Source: Thermoplasmatota archaeon
GTDB taxonomy: Archaea; Thermoplasmatota; Thermoplasmata; Thermoplasmatales; Thermoplasmataceae
Length of the DNA stretch: 64,000 nt
Direction of reading: 5' to 3'
Assembly: GCA_023381355.1 (NCBI GenBank)
Contig: JAMCUL010000004.1
Location: 1 to 64,000 of the forward strand
The notes below the pieces were generated by a model, which was not told where the DNA came from, ran no database searches, and saw nothing but the letters and a program-made list of their open reading frames with translations. Made by a program: the position numbers and the translations under genes. Below are positions 1-8,113 of this stretch, piece after piece; positions within the stretch are counted from its first letter, which is position 1, and the number at the start of each line of letters is the position of its first letter.

Positions 1-115
1 AACCATCGGTTAATTTCTTTATCATCCAGCATTCCTTTGTATTTTGGTTCAAAAGTCATGAGTGTAGAATGTAATCTGTCTTATTAAGAGTTTGGTATTC
101 GCTTATGGACATTCA

Positions 116-188
116 TGGGTCTGCCCGGATTTGGACCGGAGTCTCCAACTCCCGAAGCTGGAAGGATACCAGGCTACCCCACAGACCC
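116..188 (-). tRNA. tRNA-Pro (anticodon CGG)
   Basis: Read on the minus strand this 73-base segment folds as a tRNA. The acceptor stem GGGTCTG pairs exactly with CAGACCC, followed by discriminator A. The anticodon stem CCAGC/GTTGG encloses the seven-base loop TTCGGGA, giving anticodon CGG (proline, CCG codons). The T arm contains GGTCCAAATCC. There is no intron and CCA is not encoded. The hypothetical membrane-protein gene on the same strand ends 18 bases upstream, and a TTAGATAAAA sequence at 205-214 could be a TATA box, though it is slightly too close to be sure. Confidence 0.95.
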
Positions 189-206
189 GCAAGACTGTAA
201 TGCGTT

Positions 207-1331
207 TTATCTAATTTTCTTTTCGGTAAGATGAAGGACTATTGAGCGCACGGGAAATGACAGAGTAGAATCAAAGGAATTGATATAGAATATTAGGACA
301 AGCAATAGGCCTGAATTAAAATCAGTAGCTGGATTTTGATAAATTCCTAAATTTTGAAATAAGATCCAGAAGATGGAAACAGTTACCATGCCTATTAGAT
401 CGCCTGTCTTGTTTCCTGACAGCAGGAGGAAGAAAAGAGAGACCAGTATTAGGGAAAATAATATATTGATATAGGCTGTGTGAAAGATCAGTAATGGCCA
501 CACTGATTCGAGAATTATATACATCCACAGCGATTCCCCCTGACTGAAAGTATTATTATAAATGATTTGTGAAAAAATTCCACTTGTCCAGTATGAGTTG
601 AATGGGAGTAACTGGAGAATAATGGAAATACCAACCAATACCAGTAATGAGTTCCTAAAATATTCATGAAGGACACTTTTATGTTCAAATTTGTCCTGCA
701 AATACGGTACCGCCATTAAAATATATAGCAGTGCTGAACCTGGAAAACCGGTTAATAGAGATACACCGTATACTGGTATACCTCCAAGGCCTTCCCCGAA
801 TATCCATATGATGAGTGCCCAAAATATTGAAATGATCGATATAAGCTTCAGTCCGGATCTTGATCTATATGTCAGAAATGAAAAACCTATGAAAACCTGC
901 AAGGCACCAGAAAGTGCATCAAACTGAAAAGGGTGTAAGGCCCACGTGCTGTAGCCAATGTACAGGAAATTCTGGATACCTGTTTCCGAGATTGCCATTA
1001 TTGAGGGTTGAATGACAAAAGTAAGAAATCCGTATGGCATTTGTGGCTGAAACTGGAGTACGCCATCAAGAATCCAGAGGCAACCCAGAATCAGATTTAA
1101 CGAGTATGGAATCTGTGAAATGACAGAATTTTTAGAATACAACCTGCCAATAATTAATGAAATGAATATGCCAAGGATTGTGTAACCGAAAGAGTACAGG
1201 TAGAATGACCTTATTTCTACAGATGGAACTCCATAATAATTCAAGTCGTATGCAAATATCTGGAAGATCATGTACGATAGCACAAAGAATAAAGATAATA
1301 TTAATATATAATTTGTCTTTATTTTAATCAT
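207..1331 (-). CDS. Polytopic membrane protein of unknown function
   Basis: A 374-residue protein with about ten hydrophobic segments and short polar loops, so it is almost certainly an inner-membrane protein. The middle carries a glycine-rich motif, GEGLGG (about residues 175-180), followed by a TGFPGSALLY-like stretch. I associate this pattern with uncharacterised membrane proteins of archaea and actinobacteria, but I cannot give it a function. There is no signal peptide beyond the first transmembrane helix, and no soluble domain. It is divergent from aIF5A across a 106-base AT-rich gap, and tRNA-Pro follows on the same strand. The ATG start is the only good one near the promoter region. 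Confidence 0.75.
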   Translation of the reverse strand: MIKIKTNYILILSLFFVLSYMIFQIFAYDLNYYGVPSVEIRSFYLYSFGYTILGIFISLIIGRLYSKNSVISQIPYSLNLILGCLWILDGVLQFQPQMPYGFLTFVIQPSIMAISETGIQNFLYIGYSTWALHPFQFDALSGALQVFIGFSFLTYRSRSGLKLISIISIFWALIIWIFGEGLGGIPVYGVSLLTGFPGSALLYILMAVPYLQDKFEHKSVLHEYFRNSLLVLVGISIILQLLPFNSYWTSGIFSQIIYNNTFSQGESLWMYIILESVWPLLIFHTAYINILFSLILVSLFFLLLSGNKTGDLIGMVTVSIFWILFQNLGIYQNPATDFNSGLLLVLIFYINSFDSTLSFPVRSIVLHLTEKKIR

Positions 1332-1437
1332 GTTATTGACCTTTCAAATTAATTATATAGTTACTTGATATATTAGGATAGCACACAACATTAATAGACA
1401 AAATTATAAAACAAAAATAAATAGGGCAGTGATGTAA

Positions 1438-1821
1438 ATGAGTTGGCAAGAGGCAGAAGTTAGAGAACTGAAAGTAGGAAGGTATATGCTTATAGATGAT
1501 GCTCCATGCAAAATAATGGAAATCAACATGTCTAAACCTGGAAAACACGGCGAGGCAAAAGGAAGGATAGTTGCCATTGGGATCTTTGATAACCAGAAGA
1601 GAAGCGTGGTTTATCCTGTTAAGCACAAGGTGAAAGTGCCAATCATTGAAAAGAAGAACGCCCAGGTTCTCAGCGTAAGCAATAAAGAGGCTCAGCTCAT
1701 GGATAGTGAAACGTTCGAAACATTTGTAATGTCCCTAAGCGACGAGGAAGTAGAAAAAGTTAAGGCTGGAACGGAGGTATCCTATTGGGAAGCAATGGGA
1801 ATCAGAAAGATCATGCTATAG
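1438..1821 (+). CDS. eif5a: Translation factor aIF5A (hypusine-containing)
   Basis: Archaeal homologue of eIF5A, a ribosome-binding factor that rescues stalled peptide-bond formation. The 127-residue length is typical. The N-terminal SH3-like domain carries the loop [10 protein letters not shown] (residues 32-41). Lys36 in PGKHG is the residue turned into hypusine or deoxyhypusine in this family. The C-terminal half is the OB-fold domain. A TATA-like TTATAAAA lies at 1404-1411 and a GTGAT-type ribosome site sits just before the ATG. The agmatinase gene begins inside its last codons, which links polyamine supply to hypusine formation. Confidence 0.97.
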   Translation: MSWQEAEVRELKVGRYMLIDDAPCKIMEINMSKPGKHGEAKGRIVAIGIFDNQKRSVVYPVKHKVKVPIIEKKNAQVLSVSNKEAQLMDSETFETFVMSLSDEEVEKVKAGTEVSYWEAMGIRKIML

Positions 1822-2690
1822 AACTTTCGACCTACTGCTCTCTTAAAAAAATTGCAGATGCAAACTTTGATTATGAGGATTCGAAGTACATTATTTTCGG
1901 AGTTCCGTTTGATTATACGTCATCATTCAGGAGGGGTTCCTCGAGGGGACCAGCAGAGGTGAGAAGATCTTATGATAATCTTGAGTCTTATGACGTCGCC
2001 TATGATATTGATTTCACCGAGGTACCCATCTGTGATATTGGAGATATATTTGTAAACGAAGATCCTGATGAAACTGTAGATTCTGTTTCAGAGGTGGTTT
2101 CAATTATCAGGAAAGATAATAAGATTCCTGTAATGATCGGAGGGGAGCATTCTATAACCGGTGGATCGATTAGAAATTTCAGGGATTACGGAATGATAAT
2201 CATTGACGCACATTCTGATTTCAGGTTTTCTTATATGGGCCATAAGAATAATCACGCATGTGCCACACGCCGTTCCCTGGAAGTGCTTGGTGAGGGAAAG
2301 ATATTTTCCTTCGGAACACGATCTACCTCAAGGGAAGAATTTGAAGACCCAGAATTCAGGAAAGTGAAATTTGTGAGAGCGGAAGAGATAAAGAAACATG
2401 GTATTGAGAAGGAATTTGAGCAGTACTTCCCCAAGATTTCTCACCACATTTATTTTTCAATAGATATGGATGGGATAGATCCTTCCTATGCTCCTGGAGT
2501 TGGAACTCCTGAACCTTATGGACTCACGGATACAGATGTGAGATATCTGATTAGAAAAACTGCAAAGATTACTGATGGATTTGATGTCGTGGAATTTACT
2601 CCTGACTTCGATAATGGAAATACATCTATGCTTGCTGCCAAATTAATCCAGGATTTCATTGGCGCTAGAGAAACTAAAAGGATATTTTAA
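1785..2690 (+). CDS. speB: Agmatinase / ureohydrolase family
   Basis: Member of the arginase-agmatinase superfamily, which hydrolyses agmatine to putrescine and urea with two Mn ions. The ligand motifs are all present: GGEHS (119-123), DAHSD (141-145) and SIDMDGIDP (225-233), followed by the GVGTPEP substrate loop. Length 301 residues is normal. The only start that keeps the N-terminus is TTG at 1785, inside the aIF5A gene (37-base overlap); a GGAGGT sequence at 1772-1777 is ideally placed for it. Agmatine-derived polyamine is the donor for deoxyhypusine, so this pairing with aIF5A makes biochemical sense. Substrate (agmatine versus another guanidino compound) is inferred from family and context only. 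Confidence 0.9.
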   Translation: MGSNGNQKDHAIELSTYCSLKKIADANFDYEDSKYIIFGVPFDYTSSFRRGSSRGPAEVRRSYDNLESYDVAYDIDFTEVPICDIGDIFVNEDPDETVDSVSEVVSIIRKDNKIPVMIGGEHSITGGSIRNFRDYGMIIIDAHSDFRFSYMGHKNNHACATRRSLEVLGEGKIFSFGTRSTSREEFEDPEFRKVKFVRAEEIKKHGIEKEFEQYFPKISHHIYFSIDMDGIDPSYAPGVGTPEPYGLTDTDVRYLIRKTAKITDGFDVVEFTPDFDNGNTSMLAAKLIQDFIGARETKRIF

Positions 2691-2787
2691 AATTTATTAC
2701 CATCTGGCTTAGCGGCCAGTGCAGGGCATATGGTATTCTCTTCAACAAATTTGCCTGGAAATTCTGGACGATGCTTTCCTTTTAGGC

Positions 2788-2794
2788 TTTTTTT
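2788..2794 (+). terminator. T-tract terminator after agmatinase
   Basis: A run of seven T about 95 bases after the agmatinase stop codon, with no strong hairpin in front. Oligo-T tracts are the usual archaeal termination signal. The region from 2691 to here has no supported gene. Confidence 0.35.
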
Positions 2795-2883
2795 CTGCTT
2801 ATGAATAAGGTATTCAGGGTACTTTGTAGTGCCCTAGCAATGACCGTATTGAAAAAGGGTGATTTGGCTAATTTAAGTTTGAT

Positions 2884-2891
2884 AAAAAAAA
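2884..2891 (-). terminator. T8 terminator after rpl10e
   Basis: On the minus strand a run of eight T begins two bases after the stop codon of the L10e gene, the typical form of an archaeal intrinsic terminator. Confidence 0.5.
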
Positions 2892-2893
2892 TA

Positions 2894-3424
2894 TCAGATT
2901 CCTATTTTTCCTGCAATTTCCTTACCCTTGCTGATTTCTATGTCACAGGGCGTGGGAAGCTTGATAGACGCTTTATGCAAGGCTTCTTTCATCTGCTTGG
3001 CACCTTCTGCAGTTACTCTTGCCAGTATGACAATATCACCTGCATGGACTCTGGCTGCTGTACCAACCGGTCTCCCGAAAGCTGCCCTCATTCCACTTGA
3101 TATCCTATCTGCACCTGCTCCTGTTGCCATCTTGTGTTCCCTGATAACATGATGGGGATATGGCCTGATCTGGAAATAGAAATTTTCTATACCAAGTGAT
3201 TCAGTTAGTTTCCTGTTGATCGAGATTCTTGCAGCTTCAAGTGCTGAATGTCTTACCTGGCAGCTTTCCCGTGCAATCATCTTCAGCTCAATTGGAAAAT
3301 CCTTCTTCTGATTGCCATGCGTGAAGGTTGTAATTTTAGGATATGGAACACCCCCCATAAACTCTCTTCTAGTGTATGCTGGACCTGTAATCTTTGTGTA
3401 CATTCTGGCTGGTTTCGTTACCAT
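2894..3424 (-). CDS. rpl10e: 50S ribosomal protein L10e (uL16)
   Basis: Archaeal/eukaryotic L10e, the counterpart of bacterial L16, which binds near the A-site and peptidyl-transferase centre of the large subunit. The 176-residue length is standard. Recognisable features are the N-terminal KPARMYTKITGPAYTR segment, the IRPYPHHVIREHKM region and GADRISSGMRAAFGRPVGTAARV, the conserved loop that reaches towards the catalytic centre. It is a single-gene unit divergent from the MFS transporter gene, ending in a T8 tract. No anomalies seen. Confidence 0.97.
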   Translation of the reverse strand: MVTKPARMYTKITGPAYTRREFMGGVPYPKITTFTHGNQKKDFPIELKMIARESCQVRHSALEAARISINRKLTESLGIENFYFQIRPYPHHVIREHKMATGAGADRISSGMRAAFGRPVGTAARVHAGDIVILARVTAEGAKQMKEALHKASIKLPTPCDIEISKGKEIAGKIGI

Positions 3425-3611
3425 CTCTATCCCATGGTGAATACTAAGATATATAAAAACTCAACTACGATGGACACTTCCATCATTTTCCGGGAAAATG
3501 TCATCCCTTAAAATGACATATTTTAAACTGCTACAAACATTCCGTATTGGCGCTATCCATATCTATTCTTCCAGGGTTTTTACCCGGTAACTATTCTTTT
3601 AATAGCTTGCA

Positions 3612-4745
3612 TTGATTTGTCGTCTGTTGAATCCGTGGAACAGGGACATTGAAAACATAAGATATCTATCTGCAGCAACGGTATTGTTCTCCATAAGCTG
3701 GCTGTGGCTCAGTTTTACTTTTCCACTCAGGCTTGCCATATTTGGCCTGCCATATATTGAAATTGGGCTTATTGGAACCCTTACGTCATTTCCATTTATC
3801 ATAGTTTCATTTTCATTCAGGTTTCTTGGCAAGAGATCGCTTAATTTTGGGATGAAATTCCCATTTCTCATCATATCTATATTTTCATTGGTCCTTATCT
3901 TCCTCAAACTTGATCTGTTCACATATGTAATGATAATTGCAGTAACAGGATTCTTTCAGAGCATGTGGTGGATTTCGGTAGAAATTGAAACCGGATTGAT
4001 CGGGAAAACCGGAAATGCAGAGAAGTATTCTGCAGCCTGGGCCATTCCCTCCGGGCTGTTCCCCATATTTTCTGGTGCACTTCTCCAGTATGTTGGATAC
4101 AGGGCAATTTATGCAATTGTAGCTGCCGTCTCCCTGATAGGTTTCCAGATTCAGCCTGTGGAAACCATAGAAAGGAGGAATAACATAAAAATGCCACTGA
4201 ACAAGGTTCTTGTTTTACCCATGACATTTGTTGGAATATACCTGGGGTATTCTACTTATGTTCTTGTTCCTCTTTTGAAGAATTCACATTATTCCTATTT
4301 CGAGATTGGAGCGTTACTGGCAATATCAGGACTCGCCTTTGCACTTGGCGCCGTCTTCGCTGGAAGAAGTATGGGTCGAGACTCGAGGGAATACTCTGCC
4401 TTTGCCTCCATTCTTGCATCGTCCTTCCTCATGCTGTCAGTGGACTCAAATATTTTATCACTTTCAATTGCCCTTTTTCTTGGCGGGTTCGGTGGAAGCT
4501 TTGGTTTTTCTAAGATCCTCTCCTACATTGGAAAATCAGAAGGTCCAAGGAGAGGTGTTTTTTATTACGAAACTCTATTTTCTATTGGATATGTGACAGG
4601 ATCTTTCGCTGGAGGAGCCCTTCTGTCATATCTTGGATTTGATTATAGCCTCTTACTTTTTCTCCCCTCAGCAGTCTATGCGATAGGGCTTTTCGCCAGT
4701 TTATTAAAATCACATTCTTCTCCTCCCCTGCATGACATTGAATGA
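3612..4745 (+). CDS. MFS-type membrane transporter
   Basis: A 377-residue protein with about twelve hydrophobic helices and the paired-repeat pattern of the major facilitator superfamily. A charged cytoplasmic loop (SFRFLGKRSLNFGMK, around residues 67-81) sits where the MFS motif A lies between helices 2 and 3. Substrate cannot be predicted. The start is uncertain: TTG at 3612 or the TTG at 3627, no ATG being available upstream of helix 1. A TATA-like TTTTAATAG sits near 3597, which favours the second. The 3' end overlaps the 3' end of the convergent zinc-ribbon membrane-protein gene by 36 bases. Confidence 0.8.
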   Translation: MICRLLNPWNRDIENIRYLSAATVLFSISWLWLSFTFPLRLAIFGLPYIEIGLIGTLTSFPFIIVSFSFRFLGKRSLNFGMKFPFLIISIFSLVLIFLKLDLFTYVMIIAVTGFFQSMWWISVEIETGLIGKTGNAEKYSAAWAIPSGLFPIFSGALLQYVGYRAIYAIVAAVSLIGFQIQPVETIERRNNIKMPLNKVLVLPMTFVGIYLGYSTYVLVPLLKNSHYSYFEIGALLAISGLAFALGAVFAGRSMGRDSREYSAFASILASSFLMLSVDSNILSLSIALFLGGFGGSFGFSKILSYIGKSEGPRRGVFYYETLFSIGYVTGSFAGGALLSYLGFDYSLLLFLPSAVYAIGLFASLLKSHSSPPLHDIE

Positions 4746-5849
4746 ATTGAAATTTGTCTCGTGACCTGTAAGAACTGACTTACATTTCTTGCACGTGAGG
4801 GTATTATCCTGATTATAATAGAATTCAATAGAATCACAATACGGGCAAACACCTCTGATAAAGAGTTCCTCAGCTAAAGAACGAGAATCAACGGTTCTTG
4901 GAGCATGGGCATTACCCGGAACCATGGGTGTGGTGGCATCCTCCTTGATCCCATCTAGGGGAGGAGTACCGGGGCTGAGTTCGCTGGAACTTTCTTCTGT
5001 GATTGCCTTCTTCTTCCATAGTTCAGAATTCCTGTATGGGACCAGAAGAGATATAAAACCAATTATAACAAGGGCAAAAATAAGAATTTCATATGCTGGT
5101 CCAGTATATGCCTTGGCATAGTTTGGTATTATCTCGCTTCCAAATATTACGCCTATGGTGGCGAGACCCCTTATTATACCGTATCTCTGTACAAACAGCA
5201 TTATTGAAAGGAATAAGAGGAAGAAAATAGCAGTATAAATCAATGGCATCTGATTCTGGATCAGGAATAATCCCGTACTGACAAGTGCTGGAACAATCGA
5301 GAATGAATAATAATGTAGCCTGTATTTATTGCCATTAAGGAGCGCACCCCTTACATTGACTCCAAGCTGCAAATTCAAGGCAGTGAAAGAAAGAATTGCT
5401 GATATGAAGACCAGGATTGAGAAATAAATTGCAGTCTCCTCGTAATATGTCGTTAAACCAAGTTCCCCGAAAAGGAATGTTATATGATTCACGGGTGGTG
5501 TTATGGAGGATATTGCTGTAAGCCACAGAAACATAAAGAAAAATAATTCCGAAATATTGCCGCTATCCTCTTTCACACTTTTCTTCCTGTCCTCAACCAG
5601 GAAATAGTAAAGATAAAAGATCAGAATGGCAATAAATATGACTCCGGAGACTACTACATTTAAGAAAATCCCATTCAGCCCCAGGACAAAATTGATTAGT
5701 GCATCTGTTTTCACGGTTCCCTTCCCGAATAAGCCATATTCCATGAATGCATAGATTCCGGTCAGAAGCGTGGCACCGAGAATAAAAATTACAAGTGCCC
5801 TATCTACCTGATTGATCATCTCCCTTATATTTCTTGAAATATCAAGCAC
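4710..5849 (-). CDS. Membrane protein with C-terminal zinc ribbon
   Basis: A 379-residue protein of unknown function. Residues 1-280 form about eight hydrophobic helices. A polar, acidic linker of about 45 residues rich in Ser, Thr and Pro follows, and the C-terminus is a small zinc ribbon with two CxxC knuckles (CPYC and CKKC, about residues 336-357). The zinc ribbon should face the cytoplasm if helices are even in number. No enzyme motif is visible. The annotated start is GTG at 5849; an ATG eleven codons in is an alternative. It is divergent from the 6098 gene across a 248-base region rich in palindromes. Confidence 0.7.
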   Translation of the reverse strand: MLDISRNIREMINQVDRALVIFILGATLLTGIYAFMEYGLFGKGTVKTDALINFVLGLNGIFLNVVVSGVIFIAILIFYLYYFLVEDRKKSVKEDSGNISELFFFMFLWLTAISSITPPVNHITFLFGELGLTTYYEETAIYFSILVFISAILSFTALNLQLGVNVRGALLNGNKYRLHYYSFSIVPALVSTGLFLIQNQMPLIYTAIFFLLFLSIMLFVQRYGIIRGLATIGVIFGSEIIPNYAKAYTGPAYEILIFALVIIGFISLLVPYRNSELWKKKAITEESSSELSPGTPPLDGIKEDATTPMVPGNAHAPRTVDSRSLAEELFIRGVCPYCDSIEFYYNQDNTLTCKKCKSVLTGHETNFNSFNVMQGRRRM

Positions 5850-5902
5850 CTCTTAACTTAATCATATCATCATGACCCCAATTGCCAGGATTTCATTTCG
5901 TT

Positions 5903-5930
5903 GATTCGTGAATGATCTCATTCACGAGTC
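5903..5930. promoter_or_regulatory. Long inverted repeat in divergent promoter region
   Basis: TCGTGAATGA and its exact reverse complement TCATTCACGA are separated by only two bases; the match extends outward to thirteen bases per arm with one mismatch. It lies 54 bases upstream of the minus-strand zinc-ribbon membrane-protein gene and 168 bases upstream of the gene at 6098. The position suits an operator for either gene. The same gap also holds TTCCC/GGGAA flanking CAATAT at 5931-5946 and the perfect palindrome AACCCGGGTT near 6047-6056. A hairpin in a transcript is the alternative. Confidence 0.45.
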
Positions 5931-6097
5931 TTCCCCAATATGGGAAACTTTGACGTTAAACATTGCGTCGAGAGCAGTGTTCCGGATTACTGAATAAGGA
6001 TATTACATCATTAGTTAAGATTTTCCATGGGGTAAGTTTTATATCGAACCCGGGTTTCAACCCAATATATATATTATACCAGTTGTGATTTCAAATA

Positions 6098-6733
6098 GTG
6101 AAACAGATTCCGGTGATCCAGAAAGATCGCTCACTGTCCAGAAAAATTCAGAGTTTCTTCAAAAAAAAGAACAACAGGATAATTGTGGCAGGGGTCGCTA
6201 TGATCATCATCGCAGTGGCATTTTCATCAATCGCCTACGATTTCAGGAAGACTGAACTTGTTCAGGATGAGAAACTTGTATCTCCTCTTGAATCGATCTC
6301 GAAGGGTGGGGAGCTAAACACATCGTATTTTGACTTTTCCTATGGATATCTTACATTTCTGACAATAAAATCTGAATATTCAGGAATCTCCTGGAGTCTC
6401 CATTCAGAAGGTTCCTATTTAAATCTGAATGATAAAACGATCTATTACAACAACGTAAAAATCTCAGGAGTTACAAATTCGACAAATTATGAACTGTTCA
6501 TAAATGATAGCAGGTTCCGTATTGACCCATTCTCTTCATATTATATCAGTGTAGTTAACGATCAGAACAGGACCCAGAATATAGGCGTCATAGTCATGGT
6601 TCTCTCCCCAATGGATGTTGAGATTTATGGGTATCTCAACTATGTTGGGATTCCCCTCATAATTCTAGGTATCCTGATAGTTGCAGTTCAGATTACCAGA
6701 ATTTCTAACTGGATCAGTCCAGATAAACATTAA
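6098..6733 (+). CDS. Two-helix membrane protein, unknown function
   Basis: A 211-residue protein that I do not recognise. A basic N-terminus (about 27 residues) is followed by one hydrophobic helix (about 28-45), then about 130 polar residues rich in Ser, Tyr and Asn, with several N-x-S/T sites expected to be extracytoplasmic, then a second helix (about 183-200) and a short basic tail. The start is GTG at 6098, about 26 bases after a strong TATA-like element (6065-6078), so the mRNA may be leaderless. Its 3' end overlaps that of the convergent AlaX-like gene by 20 bases. Confidence 0.65.
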   Translation: MKQIPVIQKDRSLSRKIQSFFKKKNNRIIVAGVAMIIIAVAFSSIAYDFRKTELVQDEKLVSPLESISKGGELNTSYFDFSYGYLTFLTIKSEYSGISWSLHSEGSYLNLNDKTIYYNNVKISGVTNSTNYELFINDSRFRIDPFSSYYISVVNDQNRTQNIGVIVMVLSPMDVEIYGYLNYVGIPLIILGILIVAVQITRISNWISPDKH

Positions 6734-7427
6734 CCCTGCTTCCAACCTTTCCTTTAACAAGATTTGTTTTTAGACGGATCTTACCTACTTCTTTTGTATC
6801 ATTCACGAGAGTTCCCATTTCGAGCTGATCAGGAAGGTTACCGATCTTCACAATTCTCAGTGACGGGATATCCGGAACCTTTGATTTAACTATATTCATC
6901 AGATCCTGCCTACCCATGAAATCTGCCTTTGAAAGATAATAGTATTCAGGCTTCAATCCCGATGCTAGAAGATCGTTTGTCTCACTTTCAAGCTCCTTTA
7001 CTTTTTCTTCTGTGATGTCATTGAATTCAAGATCTATCCAGGCATAGTCCTCATACGTCTGATTTATCCTATGTGTGGCCCCAAATTTACTATAAGCAAG
7101 ACCAGCCATTATACGCATTGCTGTCCTGAACTTCATGTGATTGTATCTGATATCCCAGTCTACATATTCCAGAATCTCCTTCCCCTTGCAGTCCTGTGGG
7201 TATGTGTCATGCGAAATGAGGTGTATGCCATCGCCATCATCCCATACATCAACTATCTCAAAGTCCTTCCCATCTATCGATATCTTTCCCTTATCATTTG
7301 GCTGGCCATATGATGTGGGATAGAGGATGCTGTCATCAACGATTATGTCGGTAAATTCAACAAATGTTACTTTACCCTTGCCTTCCTTCCTATAGTGATC
7401 ATCCAGATAACTGTGTTTTGTTCCCAT
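6714..7427 (-). CDS. AlaX-like protein lacking the zinc ligands
   Basis: A 237-residue member of the AlaX / alanyl-tRNA synthetase editing-domain family, which normally hydrolyses mischarged Ser-tRNA(Ala) or Gly-tRNA(Ala). Family landmarks are clear: the YGQPNDKGKI segment (40-49), VDWDIRYNHM (89-98) before motif 1, and NDTKEVGKI (209-217) after motif 2. The metal site is gone: motif HxxxH reads RTAMR (101-105), and motif CxxxH reads EMGTL (203-207), so the four usual ligands are Arg, Arg, Glu and Leu. The reading frame is otherwise intact, which argues for a kept but altered function rather than decay. Ordinary deacylase activity is therefore doubtful. Confidence 0.8.
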   Translation of the reverse strand: MGTKHSYLDDHYRKEGKGKVTFVEFTDIIVDDSILYPTSYGQPNDKGKISIDGKDFEIVDVWDDGDGIHLISHDTYPQDCKGKEILEYVDWDIRYNHMKFRTAMRIMAGLAYSKFGATHRINQTYEDYAWIDLEFNDITEEKVKELESETNDLLASGLKPEYYYLSKADFMGRQDLMNIVKSKVPDIPSLRIVKIGNLPDQLEMGTLVNDTKEVGKIRLKTNLVKGKVGSRVNVYLD

Positions 7428-8113
7428 TTAAGGGTTAATTGTAAATTACATTTATCTTTTGTCATGTAAATAGAACGCAGCAATCTTCATTCCAACAGAG
7501 TGCTACGATGATTTGACCCGGGAATTCACCGGCCATGCAATATAGAAGAAATGTGGTCTGTCAAGGCGCCACAGGGAACTTTCCAACAACGGAATGAAAT
7601 ACCATGATTGGCGCATTTTTGACCGGATAAATATCAATGTAGCAAGACATATTAAGATCTTTTGGAGGCAAGGTGAGAACACAGGAAATCCAAATTATTT
7701 ACATCAGATCGAATTTCATCTCCCGGAATCCCATTTAAGCGATCCAGATCCATGGCAAATGATTTATCAAGTTTCGGGGAATAAGCTGTGAATGACTTCT
7801 GTTACAGGATGCCATATTCACGCCTGAAAGATGCTGGAAGGAGAGTTATCAATGTAATTATTCATACCGGATATCGACCCATAAGCTATCGTTTCTATGG
7901 GAATTCCGCAATAGTATGGTGCCGCGTTCCTTTATTCCGATCGTTTAAGAATGATTTTCTATAGTCAGTCGTGGGACCGCTTTTATCATTATTAAAATAT
8001 GCATATTCTTAACGCCTTGACGTTTCAGTATATGGGAGTCTTGCAGGATATTGCCAGCTTGGTATTCATGAAATATGCCAGAGAAGGAAGGATAAATCTT
8101 TAAAAAAATAAAT
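7428..8113. other. 686-base stretch without a recognisable gene
   Basis: No open frame here has convincing coding character; a 65-codon frame at 7594-7791 on the plus strand resembles nothing known. The base composition is mixed rather than strongly AT-rich. Two TTCCAACA words (about 7491 and 7579) are present but there are no clear origin-recognition boxes. The last 30 bases before folC contain a TTTAAAAAAATA promoter-like sequence. It may be a decayed gene or a regulatory/origin region; I cannot decide. Confidence 0.4.

Noticed and set aside
2801-3152. Plus-strand frames over the L10e region
   Set aside because: They lie opposite a certain ribosomal protein gene and have no recognisable features.
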